This document shows, in pieces, positions 37,356-46,789 of a DNA stretch of 64,000 nt. Source of the stretch: Formosa haliotis. Lineage in GTDB: Bacteria; Bacteroidota; Bacteroidia; Flavobacteriales; Flavobacteriaceae. Under the pieces are notes generated by a model. The model saw only the letters and a list, made by a program, of their open reading frames with translations, did no database searches and was not told the DNA's origin. Each line of letters opens with the position of its first letter. Position 1 is the first letter of the stretch. The stretch is taken from the NCBI RefSeq assembly GCF_001685485.1, contig NZ_BDEL01000001.1:4065501-4129500 (forward strand). The letters run 5' to 3'. Both the position numbers and the translations under genes were made by a program.

Positions 37356-38732
37356 TTACCCAAGCAATTCAATTATTTTTAAGTTTTTATGCCTGCGTAA
37401 ATAACTTTGTATAATATGTTGTGTGTCTCTATTATTTTCCATTCTGGTAATTATAGATTCTAACACTTTAAGGTTGTTTATTTGATAGTTTAAATTGAAA
37501 AACCCTAAACCTTCAAATTGTCCATCTTTAATATAAACGGCACTGCGCTCGTCTATATCTCTGCCGCGATCTACAATAATCATATTTTTATGGATGTAGC
37601 TATTTTTATCAATAAGTTGCTGCACACGGGCATTATAATCTGCAGCAGGCTCTTCAATTTTACAAGCACCAAAACACGTTTTTGTGTCGTAATTAAAACA
37701 TGGTTTTTCAGGGATGTTGGCTGTAAATCCTGTTAACTTTAAACATAAGTTATAGGTTTCTACGGCATGTTCTAAAAAGTGCTTAGCACTTTGCTTGTTA
37801 CTAAATGTGGTAATTGGGTGCTTGCGTCCGTCTGCCACATCTATTTTTAAATTTATATACCCGTTTTTGTCCTTAAACGCATAAAGAGCATGTGTAAATT
37901 GGGTGCGTTTTCTTGAGCGGTTATAAATAGGTTTTAAGCGTTTTATTTCTTCGTTTTCCTTTAATAAAGCAATTAATTCACTACCCGTTTCCTCGTAGGT
38001 GACGTGAGACACATGAAGTTGAATTTTTTTAGATTTTGAATTCGGTGCTGTAAAATGTTGATTTACTCGACGTTTTATATTCCTACTTTTACCAATGTAA
38101 ATAATGTCGCCACCTTCCTTATGAATATAGTAAACCCCGGTTACAGCAGGAAGATCTTCTACAATATCTATAAGTTTTCCTTCTAGTTTTTTCGGGTTTT
38201 GGGCTTCTTTAATAGAGGATAGAATAATTTTTTTAGAACTATCTTTAGTTTGAAGTAATTTGAAAAGTTTTACTGTGGCCATAGCATCTCCGTTGGCACG
38301 ATGTCTGTCGGTTACGGGAATACCTAGCGATCTTACTAATTTTCCTAAACTATAAGAAGGCTGATCTGGAATTAAATCTTTTGCTAATTCTACGGTGCAA
38401 AGTGTTTTACGTTTAAAGTCGTAACCTAAGCGTTTAAATTCGGTTTGTAAAATGCGGTAATCAAAAACAGAATTATGAGCTACAATGATGCAGTCTTCTG
38501 TAATTTCAATAATACGTTTTGCAACCTCGTAAAACTTGGGTGCATTTTTAAGCATATTGCTATTAATACCTGTTAGGTTTACAACAAAGGGCTGAATCTC
38601 TCGCTCTGGATTTACTAAGGATATAAATTGATCTACAACGGTGTGGCCGTCGTATTTGTAGATAGCTATTTCTGTAATGCCTTCCTCATTAAATTTGCCA
38701 CCTGTGGTCTCTATGTCTAAAACTGCGTAAAT
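37356..38732 (-). CDS. DEDDh exonuclease fused to a GIY-YIG nuclease, with an ATT start codon
   Basis: The first ATG of the frame (38555) gives 399 residues and cuts off the exonuclease active site. Translation upstream of it stays open to a stop at 38742-38744 and encodes YAVLDIETTGG, the DxE motif I of DnaQ-type exonucleases, and FVVNLTGI. No ATG, GTG or TTG occurs there, so the probable start is one of two ATT codons (38735 or 38732), giving about 458 residues. The exonuclease domain (1-165) also has AHNSVFDYRIL and HRANGDAMAT. The GIY-YIG domain (about 205-285) has GVYYIHKEGGDIIYIGKS, as in UvrC and Cho. It probably acts in DNA repair or replication. yggS ends 13-16 bases upstream. Confidence 0.85.
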   Translation of the reverse strand: MYAVLDIETTGGKFNEEGITEIAIYKYDGHTVVDQFISLVNPEREIQPFVVNLTGINSNMLKNAPKFYEVAKRIIEITEDCIIVAHNSVFDYRILQTEFKRLGYDFKRKTLCTVELAKDLIPDQPSYSLGKLVRSLGIPVTDRHRANGDAMATVKLFKLLQTKDSSKKIILSSIKEAQNPKKLEGKLIDIVEDLPAVTGVYYIHKEGGDIIYIGKSRNIKRRVNQHFTAPNSKSKKIQLHVSHVTYEETGSELIALLKENEEIKRLKPIYNRSRKRTQFTHALYAFKDKNGYINLKIDVADGRKHPITTFSNKQSAKHFLEHAVETYNLCLKLTGFTANIPEKPCFNYDTKTCFGACKIEEPAADYNARVQQLIDKNSYIHKNMIIVDRGRDIDERSAVYIKDGQFEGLGFFNLNYQINNLKVLESIITRMENNRDTQHIIQSYLRRHKNLKIIELLG

Positions 38733-38748
38733 AATAAACTCTTAAAAA

Positions 38749-39414
38749 TTAATAATTTCTTACTCCAAATATACTGCTTCCAATGCGCACCATAGTACTT
38801 CCGCAAGCTATGGCTAACGGATAATCTCCGCTCATTCCCATGGAAATGGTGTTAAATTGCTCTGGTTTGGGGTGTTCAATTTTCAAAGATTTAAAGATAG
38901 TTTTTAATTGGTTAAATTCAGATTTTATTTGAGATTCATTCTCGGTAAAGGTTGCCATTCCCATAACACCAACAATATTAATGTGTTTTAATTCAGGAAA
39001 ATTTTGAGAATGGAGAATTTGGGAAGCCTCTACTGCGGTCATTCCAAATTTAGAGTCTTCTGCGGCAATTTTTATTTGAAGTAAACAGTCGATAACGCGA
39101 TTGTGTTTTTCGGCTTGCTTATTTATTTCGTTTAATAATTTTTCATTTTCCACGCCGTGAATCAAACTCACAAAACCGGCCATATATTTTACCTTATTCC
39201 GTTGCACATGACCAATCATATGCCATTGGATATCTTTTGGCAGTTGCTCATGCTTTTCGGCCATTTCCTGAATTTTGTTTTCTCCAAAAATGCGTTGACC
39301 AGCTTCATAGGCTTCTAAAAGATCGCTTATGGGTTTGGTTTTAGATACTGCAACTAACGTAACATGCTCGGGAAGTGTTTCTTTTATATGATTTAAATTT
39401 TGTTGAATAGACAT
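38749..39414 (-). CDS. YggS-family pyridoxal-phosphate homeostasis protein
   Basis: The 221-residue single TIM-barrel protein has the PLP-binding Lys in LVAVSKTKP (about residue 25), with FGENKIQEMAEK, WHMIGHVQRNKVKYM and SMGMSGDYPLAIACGSTMVRIGS. YggS/PROSC proteins bind PLP and balance vitamin B6 and amino-acid pools without a known catalytic reaction. It lies 17 bases after the DUF1015 gene and directly before the exonuclease gene on the same strand. Confidence 0.93.
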   Translation of the reverse strand: MSIQQNLNHIKETLPEHVTLVAVSKTKPISDLLEAYEAGQRIFGENKIQEMAEKHEQLPKDIQWHMIGHVQRNKVKYMAGFVSLIHGVENEKLLNEINKQAEKHNRVIDCLLQIKIAAEDSKFGMTAVEASQILHSQNFPELKHINIVGVMGMATFTENESQIKSEFNQLKTIFKSLKIEHPKPEQFNTISMGMSGDYPLAIACGSTMVRIGSSIFGVRNY

Positions 39415-39431
39415 GATGTGAAATTTGTGTA

Positions 39432-40670
39432 TTAAAATTCGTAAATGGTAATACCACTACGTAGTTTAGGTTCTATAAAGGTGCTTTTAGGAGGCATCTG
39501 TAAATCGTCGTCGGCAATTTGTTTTAATTGCTTTATAGTGGCAGGAAGCATGGCGAAACCAACTTTAAACTCGCCACTATCGACACTGCTTTTTATATTT
39601 AGAAATTCGTTTTTACCGCTGGTGTAGGCAATACGCTTATCGTTTCTTAAATCATGTATACCTAAAATAGGACGTAATATGGTTTTGTAAAGTAGATAGG
39701 CGTCTAAGCGATCTAAAGAAGTTTCGAAATTATAAATGGTTTTCCTGAGGTATAAAGAATAAAATTCACCATCTAAATACATGCTAAAATGATGTTTTTT
39801 ACTTGGTTTATAAAGCTGTTTGTGTCGATTTTCAATTCTGAAACACATATCTAATTGAATCAGAAATTCTTCCTTACTAAGCCCATTTAAATCTTTTACC
39901 AACCGATTGAATTCATGGATTTTTAAATCGGATTCAGGAATGAGATAAGCCATGAAAAAGTTATAAGATTCAGAACCAACATGATTGGGGTTATTCGATT
40001 TTTCCTCGGCATAATGCAAATGTGAGGATGCCGAACGGTGATGCCCATCTGCTATGTAAATGGTTGGCATATTTTTGTACGCATCTGTAATGGTGTCTAT
40101 CATAGCCTGATCCTCAATCTTCCAAAGATAGTGGGTGTCTCTATAAGTGGTGGTAAACTCAAACTCTGCACGTTCCTTTTGTATCTTTTCAATACAAGAT
40201 TTTATAATGGCATTATCTGGATGTGTTAGCAATACTGGCTCTGCGTTAAACCCAACAGTTTTTAGGTAATCTTTAAAAATGATTTCTCTAAATTGAATGG
40301 TGTTTTCGTGTTTTTTAATCACGTTGTTTTCGTAATCGGCCGCACTTGCAGCTGCGATTATTCCATTGAATTCCTGTTTTTCTCGGTCAATAATTCTATA
40401 TGCGTAATAACAAGCCGTTTTATCTTTTTTAAAAATATGATCTTCCTTAAATTCTAAATATCGGTTTCTAACCAGCTTATACCTGTCTAGTCCAGAAAGT
40501 TCTTTATCGTATTTATAACCAGGATTAACAATATGCAAAAAGGAATACGGATTGTAATTTAAACGTGCTTCGCGCTGTTCTTGCGAATAGGTGTCATACG
40601 ATCGCGATGCTACTAGACTTACCTTGTCTCGTGTAGGTCTAACGGCTTTAAACGGAAGAATTTTTGCCAT
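39432..40670 (-). CDS. DUF1015 family protein
   Basis: The 412-residue protein is of the widespread DUF1015 family, recognised by the N-terminus ILPFKAVRPTRDKV and NYNPYSFLHIVNPG, ACYYAYRI and the hallmark IYIADGHHRSASS near 205. No membrane segments are present. The conserved His-rich ADGHHR suggests metal or phosphate chemistry, but the family function is not established. Bacteroidota often encode it beside serine biosynthesis genes; here the neighbours are the hydroxyacyl-CoA dehydrogenase and yggS, so context does not help. Confidence 0.88.
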   Translation of the reverse strand: MAKILPFKAVRPTRDKVSLVASRSYDTYSQEQREARLNYNPYSFLHIVNPGYKYDKELSGLDRYKLVRNRYLEFKEDHIFKKDKTACYYAYRIIDREKQEFNGIIAAASAADYENNVIKKHENTIQFREIIFKDYLKTVGFNAEPVLLTHPDNAIIKSCIEKIQKERAEFEFTTTYRDTHYLWKIEDQAMIDTITDAYKNMPTIYIADGHHRSASSHLHYAEEKSNNPNHVGSESYNFFMAYLIPESDLKIHEFNRLVKDLNGLSKEEFLIQLDMCFRIENRHKQLYKPSKKHHFSMYLDGEFYSLYLRKTIYNFETSLDRLDAYLLYKTILRPILGIHDLRNDKRIAYTSGKNEFLNIKSSVDSGEFKVGFAMLPATIKQLKQIADDDLQMPPKSTFIEPKLRSGITIYEF

Positions 40671-40678
40671 AGCTTACA

Positions 40679-41569
40679 CTATTTTAAAAATTGCTTCGCG
40701 ACTTGTTCTGCTTTTCTGCTGGAAGAATAATCGTAAAACCCTTCACCAGATTTGACTCCTAATTTTCCTGCACGTACCATATTTACTAGTAACGGGCAAG
40801 GTGCGTATTTGGGGTTTTTAAATCCGTCGTACATCACGTTTAAAATAGATAAACAGACATCTAATCCTATAAAATCGGCCAATTGCAAAGGTCCCATAGG
40901 GTGCGCCATACCTAATTTCATAACCGTATCTATTTCCGAAACTCCTGCCACACCATTATATAAGGTTTCAATAGCCTCATTAAGCATGGGCATTAAGATT
41001 CTGTTAGCCACAAATCCAGGATAATCGTTAACTTCTACAGGGACTTTTCCTAAAGTTTTCGATAAGTCCATTATGGTTTTGGTAACCGAATCGCTAGTGT
41101 TGTACCCACGAATAATTTCTACCAACTTCATGATGGGAACAGGGTTCATAAAATGCATTCCAATAACCAATTCCGGCCGACTAGTAGCCGCTGCAATTTG
41201 AGTAATAGAAATAGACGATGTGTTTGTTGCTAAAATGGTTTTTTCGGGACAAACATCATCCAATTGTTTGAATATTTTTAATTTGAGTTCGCTATTTTCT
41301 GTAGCCGCTTCAACCACTAAATCAGAATGTTTTACGCCTTCTGTTAAATTGGTGAAAGTTGTAATGTTTTGAAGTGTTTCAAGTTTTTGATTTTCACAGA
41401 TAACCTCTTTAACTATTAGCCGATCGAGATTTTTTGTAATCGTCGCAATCCCTTTGGTTAAAGAATCTTCGCTAATGTCAATTAAATGCACCTTAAATCC
41501 GCTTTGGGCGAACGTGTGTGCAATACCATTTCCCATAGTTCCTGCACCGATAACTGCTATATTTTTCAT
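40679..41569 (-). CDS. 3-hydroxybutyryl-CoA/3-hydroxyacyl-CoA dehydrogenase
   Basis: The 296-residue NAD-dependent enzyme has the Rossmann motif IAVIGAGTMGNGIAHTFA (3-20) and NTSSISIT. The catalytic His is in VIGMHFMNPVPIMKLVEI, followed by NDYPGFVANRILMPMLNEA and a C-terminal dimer domain with AHPMGPLQLADFIGLD. This is the short, single-function form typical of 3-hydroxybutyryl-CoA dehydrogenases. It interconverts 3-hydroxyacyl-CoA and acetoacyl-CoA. It ends eight bases before the DUF1015 gene start and probably shares its transcript. Confidence 0.93.
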   Translation of the reverse strand: MKNIAVIGAGTMGNGIAHTFAQSGFKVHLIDISEDSLTKGIATITKNLDRLIVKEVICENQKLETLQNITTFTNLTEGVKHSDLVVEAATENSELKLKIFKQLDDVCPEKTILATNTSSISITQIAAATSRPELVIGMHFMNPVPIMKLVEIIRGYNTSDSVTKTIMDLSKTLGKVPVEVNDYPGFVANRILMPMLNEAIETLYNGVAGVSEIDTVMKLGMAHPMGPLQLADFIGLDVCLSILNVMYDGFKNPKYAPCPLLVNMVRAGKLGVKSGEGFYDYSSSRKAEQVAKQFLK

Positions 41570-41635
41570 GATAGTTTAGGTTAATGTTGCGAGTACGTGG
41601 TTAGGGTGCTCTAAAGTTTGTTTGTATTTTGTATT

Positions 41636-42595
41636 TTAAAATTGATCAATAATCATATTGGCAACACGTAAGGCTTCTGTACCGTCGTGTAAGGTTACAA
41701 TAGGTTTTGTATCTGTGTTTATAGCATGTGCAAAAGTTTCAAGCTCATCTAAAATGGCATTGTTATTTGCTATGTCTGGATTTGCAAAATAAATTTGTTT
41801 TTTTACCCCTTCGGCATTTTGTAAAATCATGTCGAAATCGCCAGGTTGTTTTGGGGCATCTTTCATCTTTACAACTTCACATTTCTTTTCTAAAAAGTCG
41901 ACAGAAATATAGGCGTCGCGCTGAAAGAACCGTGTTTTACGCATGTTTTTTAACGAAATTCTACTAGCAGTAAGGTTAGCAACACAGCCATTTACAAATT
42001 CAATTCTGGCATTAGCAATATCTGGCGTTTCACTAATTACAGAAACTCCACTCGCACTAATATGTTTAACTTTAGATTGAACAACACTTAATATAATGTC
42101 GATGTCGTGAATCATTAAATCTAGTACCACAGGAACATCTGTTCCTCTAGGGTTAAATTCTGCCAATCGATGGGCTTCAATAAACATCGGTTTGTCTAGT
42201 AAATCTTTTATGGCGGTAAAAGCAGGGTTAAAACGTTCTACATGCCCAACCTGACCTTTTACTTTATATTCTGCAACCAAGGTTCTAAGTGCTTCTGCTT
42301 CTTGAACCGTATTTGTAATTGGTTTTTCAATAAAAATATGTTTTCCTTTTGCTATGGCTAATTTGGCACAGTCGTAATGCGAAAGCGTGGGAGTTACAAT
42401 ATCTACAACATCTACAGCATCAATTAATTCTTCAACAGTGGCGAAAAATTTATAACCAGTTTCGGCCTCAACACGTTTAGCATTTTCTATATCTGCATCA
42501 TGAAAACCGACCAATTGGTATTTTTCAGATTGATTAAGTAGTCTTAAATGAATTTTTCCGAGGTGACCAGCACCAAGAACTCCAGCTTTTAACAT
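41636..42595 (-). CDS. Gfo/Idh/MocA-family oxidoreductase
   Basis: The 319-residue protein has the N-terminal NAD(P) fold LKAGVLGAGHLGKIHLRLL. The family motif EKPITNTVQEAEAL (about 95-108) carries the catalytic Lys, and the C-terminal sheet domain holds PVVLDLMIHDIDIILSV. Such enzymes reduce or oxidise sugars, inositols or related compounds; the substrate cannot be predicted. It is the first of the minus-strand group ending with the two-CxxC channel block, 66 bases ahead of the dehydrogenase. Confidence 0.9.
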   Translation of the reverse strand: MLKAGVLGAGHLGKIHLRLLNQSEKYQLVGFHDADIENAKRVEAETGYKFFATVEELIDAVDVVDIVTPTLSHYDCAKLAIAKGKHIFIEKPITNTVQEAEALRTLVAEYKVKGQVGHVERFNPAFTAIKDLLDKPMFIEAHRLAEFNPRGTDVPVVLDLMIHDIDIILSVVQSKVKHISASGVSVISETPDIANARIEFVNGCVANLTASRISLKNMRKTRFFQRDAYISVDFLEKKCEVVKMKDAPKQPGDFDMILQNAEGVKKQIYFANPDIANNNAILDELETFAHAINTDTKPIVTLHDGTEALRVANMIIDQF

Positions 42596-42675
42596 TATAA
42601 TAGGGTTTTAAACAAAAATAAGATTTTTTATGACTTTTAAATGCCAATTAAAATTTAAAAATTTAATAAAAGATT

Positions 42676-42683
42676 TACTTTTG
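42676..42683 (+). promoter_or_regulatory. -7 promoter box of pcm
   Basis: TACTTTTG is a perfect TAnnTTTG, 42 bases before the pcm start, in the gap between divergent genes. Confidence 0.5.
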
Positions 42684-42725
42684 CAAAACGAACTACGCTA
42701 CTAAACCTACATAATACACGTACTC

Positions 42726-43367
42726 TTGAAAGATACTTTTAAACATCAAGGATTAAGACAACAATTGGTAAATATTTTAAAGCAGAAGGGCATTTCTGAT
42801 GCTGCTGTGTTACAGACCATAGGGCATATTCCTAGGCATTTATTTATGGATTCTAGTTTTTTAGATCACGCCTATCAAGACAAAGCTTTCCCTATTGCTG
42901 CCGACCAAACTATTTCTCAGCCTTACACGGTGGCATTTCAAACAGAATTATTAAAAATTACAAGAGATGCTAAAATTCTAGAAATAGGTACTGGGAGTGG
43001 ATACCAAACGGCTGTGCTTTGCGAGTTAGGAGCAAAGGTGTTTAGTATTGAGCGTCAATTAGAACTATTTAAAAAGACAAGTAAGTTTTTACCAAAATTG
43101 GGGTATCGCCCGAGAAAATTAATTTTTGGCGATGGGTATAAAGGCATGCCAGAAGAAGCTCCTTTTGATGGTATTATCGTTACGGCAGGTGCACCGTTTG
43201 TTCCTACACCATTATTGAGTCAGTTAAAAATTGGCGGCCGCTTGGTAATCCCTGTTGGTGATGAAGTACAAACTATGACACTTTTTGTTAGAAAAGGGCT
43301 GAAAGAATTTGAAAAACATGAGTTTGGTGAATTTCGTTTTGTACCTTTATTGGAGGACAAAAATTAA
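42726..43367 (+). CDS. pcm: Protein-L-isoaspartate O-methyltransferase
   Basis: Pcm methylates isoaspartyl residues in aged proteins and so starts their repair. The 213-residue protein has DQTISQPYTVAFQTELL, the SAM motif LEIGTGSGYQTAVLCELG (about 81-98) and a GDGYKGMPEEAPFDGIIVTAGAP-like post-motif. The start is a TTG at 42726, giving the conserved KDTFKHQGLRQQLV; no ATG precedes it in frame. A patatin gene follows after eight bases. Confidence 0.94.
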   Translation: MKDTFKHQGLRQQLVNILKQKGISDAAVLQTIGHIPRHLFMDSSFLDHAYQDKAFPIAADQTISQPYTVAFQTELLKITRDAKILEIGTGSGYQTAVLCELGAKVFSIERQLELFKKTSKFLPKLGYRPRKLIFGDGYKGMPEEAPFDGIIVTAGAPFVPTPLLSQLKIGGRLVIPVGDEVQTMTLFVRKGLKEFEKHEFGEFRFVPLLEDKN

Positions 43368-43375
43368 AACTTAAC

Positions 43376-44173
43376 ATGAAATTGTTTAGGGCAAAACATC
43401 AAGATTTAAAACCCCATGAACTAACAAATGTTTCTCTGGTTTTAAGTGGAGGTGGGGCTCGAGGTGCTCTTCATTTAGGAGTGTTAAAAGCTTTCGAGGA
43501 AGCCGATATTCAAATTAATGCCATTTCTGGAACAAGTATAGGTTCTATTATCGGAGCACTGTATGCACAAGGTTTAAAAGCCGATGAGCTTTTAGATCTT
43601 ATGATGAAAAGTACATTTGCTAAAATATTTAAATTTACCAAAAGAAAAGGTGGGGTTTTGCATATGAAAGCCATCAATAAATTGTTTAATATTTATATTC
43701 CTCACAATTCCTTTAGCGACTTAAAAATACCGTTTTACTGTTGTGTTACCGATCTCGATCAGGGCGGTTTTAAAATATTGGGTCCAGCAGATCAAGTTCC
43801 TCTACAGGCAGCAGTAATAGCATCATCTTCTATTCCCGTTATTTTTCCACCTGTAAAAATTAATAACAGTTATTATATAGATGGCGGTGTGTTTAATAAC
43901 TTACCTGTAGAGCCTTTAAGAGAAGCTGGTTTTAAGCATATAATTGGAATACACGTGAATAATTATAAGTATGTACCGACACATAATATGCAGTCTGTTG
44001 CCGAACGTGTGTTTACTTTACTTATTAAGCAAAGTGTAAAAGCCAATCAGAAAATGTGCGATTTTAATATTGATCCGTTTTTGGATAAGACTTATCAAAC
44101 TTTAGATTTTTCAAAAACAAAAGAGCTATACGACATAGGTCTTGAAGCAGGACGGAATTTTTTAAAGGAATAA
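43376..44173 (+). CDS. Patatin-like phospholipase
   Basis: The 265-residue protein of the bacterial patatin (RssA-like) type has all its catalytic elements. These are the oxyanion loop SGGGARGALHLG (about 24-35), the nucleophile Ser in SGTSIGSIIG (about 54-63), and the Asp of the dyad in YIDGGVFNNLP. It lacks a signal peptide, so it acts inside or at the membrane as an acyl hydrolase on lipids. It is co-transcribed with pcm. It is convergent with the 44179 gene. Confidence 0.92.
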   Translation: MKLFRAKHQDLKPHELTNVSLVLSGGGARGALHLGVLKAFEEADIQINAISGTSIGSIIGALYAQGLKADELLDLMMKSTFAKIFKFTKRKGGVLHMKAINKLFNIYIPHNSFSDLKIPFYCCVTDLDQGGFKILGPADQVPLQAAVIASSSIPVIFPPVKINNSYYIDGGVFNNLPVEPLREAGFKHIIGIHVNNYKYVPTHNMQSVAERVFTLLIKQSVKANQKMCDFNIDPFLDKTYQTLDFSKTKELYDIGLEAGRNFLKE

Positions 44174-44178
44174 TTAGA

Positions 44179-44739
44179 CTAGTAATCGTTATCTTTTTGA
44201 AGATACGCGTCTGGTATAGGTTTGTCTTCTGAAGCATTAGTCCATAATAAATTAATTATCCACCAACGATTTCCATCAAACATAAGTTGTATGCTGTTTA
44301 TACCTTTCATGAAGGGCTCTTTATCCTTTTCGGAATAGTAAGCTTCAAATGTGCTAAATACTTGGGTTATATCTCCAAAAGTATTTACAATTCTATGGAT
44401 TTCTTTTTCGTGAAATCCGTTTTTTAGCATCCAAGGTTTAGCGGTTTTTACATACTCGTCTGGCGACATATATTTCGCTTGTAGTTTGCCTTGATGATCT
44501 AAACCTGTAGTGATTAATTTAGCATCAGGTTTAAATAAAAATTTAAATAAATCCCAATCGCGTTTTTCTTTTTTATCACCAGATATCGATAAATACAAGG
44601 TTCCTAATGTGGTTTCTAAAGATTTTACAAAAGGAGTATAATTGGTTTTCTGAATTTCTACTTGTTTGTCTTTTTTCTGAGAATAAGAAGGTGTGCAAAT
44701 GAGTAAACCTATCGATATGGCTAATAGAAATTGTTTCAT
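44179..44739 (-). CDS. Exported NTF2/SnoaL-like protein of unknown function
   Basis: The 186-residue protein has a signal peptide at 1-20 (ending PSYSQ). The rest has the helix-plus-curved-sheet pattern of the NTF2/SnoaL superfamily, with DWDLFKFLFKPDAKLITTG near the start and IQLMFDGNRWWIINLLWTN near the end. Members are enzymes or small-ligand binders; no catalytic residue can be assigned. It starts 10 bases after the M61 peptidase stop, suggesting one transcript. Confidence 0.82.
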   Translation of the reverse strand: MKQFLLAISIGLLICTPSYSQKKDKQVEIQKTNYTPFVKSLETTLGTLYLSISGDKKEKRDWDLFKFLFKPDAKLITTGLDHQGKLQAKYMSPDEYVKTAKPWMLKNGFHEKEIHRIVNTFGDITQVFSTFEAYYSEKDKEPFMKGINSIQLMFDGNRWWIINLLWTNASEDKPIPDAYLQKDNDY

Positions 44740-44749
44740 TTTTTTACTG

Positions 44750-46288
44750 TTATAGGTTTATAGGAGCCATCCACTTTGTTCTTAATTTTAATTGTTGCGC
44801 TGATGGCGACTCGTTTAAAGAAAATGTATTGGTTTCTTTATTATAATCTACACCAATTAAATTGTAATAAGATGCAATTGGTAATGGTTTGCTGTTTATA
44901 ATATAATCGTCGATAAAACCTTGAATTTCTGGATAGGTTTTATTGACAAAGGTTTTAAAAAATGTAGCATCGTCAAACGATTTGTTTGGGCCATATTCTT
45001 TAGAGAGGTCTTTAATAACATCAACATAACCCCGTTTTCCATCAGAAAGTTCTAGGAGTTTAATATCTAAAAGTCCGGCAACCAAAGCTCCTTTCATATA
45101 AATATTACCGTATTGCTTGTTTCCTTCTTTGGTGTACGAGGTAAGCGACAATTCTTCTAAGCTCACATCTGGTTTAAAATAATTAGCGTTAACCATTATT
45201 TTTTGAGAAAGCGTTTTAAAATATTCGTCTATCGATTTTAAACCAGAGCGAAAAAGCATCATATGTGCCGCCCATTCTGTAGTGCCTTCGTATAACCATA
45301 AATGTCTTGAAGGGACCGGGGTTATAAAATTAAATTGCCCTACAATTTCACTGTGAATATTTAGAGGGGTTACCACATGAAAAAATTCATGAGCAGCCAC
45401 TTCAACAATTTGTTCTTCTAAATTTTCCCATCTATCTTCCTTGTAAATGTATTCCGAACTGTATGAATGTTCCCAAGCGCCGTTAGTTTTATCTTCAAAA
45501 TGAAATAAGAATGTGTAATTTTTAACAGGTAAGCCATTTAGAAATCCACTTGCCGATAACAACATGTTTTTCATGGATTCTAAAATTTGGTCCGATGTAA
45601 TTAATCCAGTTTTAGAATAGGTGTAAATATCTACATTGGTGCCTTCAACGTTCATTGATGCCTTAGTTAAATCTCCTAGTAAAATAGGGGAGTCTACAAC
45701 TTTGTCATAATTTTCGGCGTAATATAAACTATCGCTAGTAATAGATAAAGCTGTACCTACTTTCCAAGTGTCTGGATAATCTAATTTTATCGTAATGGGG
45801 CTGTTTTGTTTGTCCTTAAAATACCCGAAAACGGCTTGGCCATTAATTAACGTATGGTCGTTTTCTATAGATGTACCACACATTAAATAAATGTTATTCT
45901 CGGGAACAGGAGTGTCCCAAGTTTCAGAAATTTGATATTCTATTTTAGCAATGTGCTCTGGGGTCGATAATTTAAACTGATTGGTGGTTACTTGCGTGGT
46001 TTCTAATTCTTTGCCTTTAGCATCAAAAGCCTTAAAACTTTTTACATACCTACCAATATCCATAACTTGATATGTACCAGGAGCCGTAGAAGCAAACTGA
46101 AAGATAGAGTTTTCTGCCGTTAATGCAGGAGGAGTAACGGTGACTTTATAAGTATCGTTAGAGCGGTCTAAAAGGTTAACCTCGAATTTTATATTATCAA
46201 CAGTTTTTGTTGTTGAGTGTTTGGTTCCGCCACAAGAATATAATGCCAACGTAAAAGCGATAATTATAATTCTGAAACTCGATTTCAT
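44750..46288 (-). CDS. M61-family metallopeptidase lipoprotein
   Basis: The 512-residue protein has a lipoprotein-type signal (YSCGGTKH, Cys19). After an N-terminal beta domain comes the gluzincin motif HEFFH (in VEVAAHEFFHVVTPLNIHS). The zinc-ligand Glu lies further on, in WLYEGTTEWAAH. This is the M61 glycyl-aminopeptidase pattern. The usual C-terminal PDZ domain is not evident, and the protein is shorter than the roughly 600-residue members. It is located in the periplasm or outer membrane and probably degrades peptides. Confidence 0.9.
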   Translation of the reverse strand: MKSSFRIIIIAFTLALYSCGGTKHSTTKTVDNIKFEVNLLDRSNDTYKVTVTPPALTAENSIFQFASTAPGTYQVMDIGRYVKSFKAFDAKGKELETTQVTTNQFKLSTPEHIAKIEYQISETWDTPVPENNIYLMCGTSIENDHTLINGQAVFGYFKDKQNSPITIKLDYPDTWKVGTALSITSDSLYYAENYDKVVDSPILLGDLTKASMNVEGTNVDIYTYSKTGLITSDQILESMKNMLLSASGFLNGLPVKNYTFLFHFEDKTNGAWEHSYSSEYIYKEDRWENLEEQIVEVAAHEFFHVVTPLNIHSEIVGQFNFITPVPSRHLWLYEGTTEWAAHMMLFRSGLKSIDEYFKTLSQKIMVNANYFKPDVSLEELSLTSYTKEGNKQYGNIYMKGALVAGLLDIKLLELSDGKRGYVDVIKDLSKEYGPNKSFDDATFFKTFVNKTYPEIQGFIDDYIINSKPLPIASYYNLIGVDYNKETNTFSLNESPSAQQLKLRTKWMAPINL

Positions 46289-46316
46289 AGTATTGTAAGT
46301 AAATTTAACGCTAATA

Positions 46317-46775
46317 TTATTTGTAAATCTTTTTAACCCGGTCTAGATTACGTTTGTTATCTCGGTCTTTTATGGTTTCACGTTTGTCGTAAAGTTTTTT
46401 ACCTTTAGCAAGAGCGATATCTAGCTTAGCATAGCCTTTTTCGTTAATAAATAACTTTAAAGGTACAATAGTAAGTCCGCTATTTTTAACCTCTTTTTCA
46501 AGCTTTTTTAGCTCGCGTTTGTTTAAAAGTAGTTTGCGTTGTGCTTTTGGGTAGTGGTTGTAATGTGTACCGTATTTATATTCTTCAACAGTCATGTTTA
46601 TAACGAATAATTCGCCTTGTTCGTTGAATTCACAAAAGCTTTCAGCAATAGATGCTTTGCTGCTTCTTATCGATTTAATTTCGGTGCCAGAAAGTACAAT
46701 TCCAGCGGTATATTTATCTAAGATTTCGTATAAAAAACGAGCTTTCTTATTTTGTATGTTTATCTTTTTTTGCAT
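46317..46775 (-). CDS. smpB: SsrA-binding protein SmpB
   Basis: SmpB carries tmRNA to stalled ribosomes for trans-translation. The 152-residue OB-fold protein has [43 protein letters not shown] and a basic tail ending [16 protein letters not shown]. The frame is open to a TTG at 46784, but that TTG is the end of a perfect -7 box, so the ATG at 46775 is the start. No tmRNA gene was found in the window. Confidence 0.95.
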   Translation of the reverse strand: MQKKINIQNKKARFLYEILDKYTAGIVLSGTEIKSIRSSKASIAESFCEFNEQGELFVINMTVEEYKYGTHYNHYPKAQRKLLLNKRELKKLEKEVKNSGLTIVPLKLFINEKGYAKLDIALAKGKKLYDKRETIKDRDNKRNLDRVKKIYK

Positions 46776-46781
46776 AGATGT

Positions 46782-46789
46782 CAAAGGTA
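46782..46789 (-). promoter_or_regulatory. -7 promoter box of smpB, six bases from the ATG
   Basis: On the minus strand TACCTTTG is followed by ACATCT and the smpB ATG (46775). The spacing predicts an mRNA with almost no leader. Confidence 0.6.
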
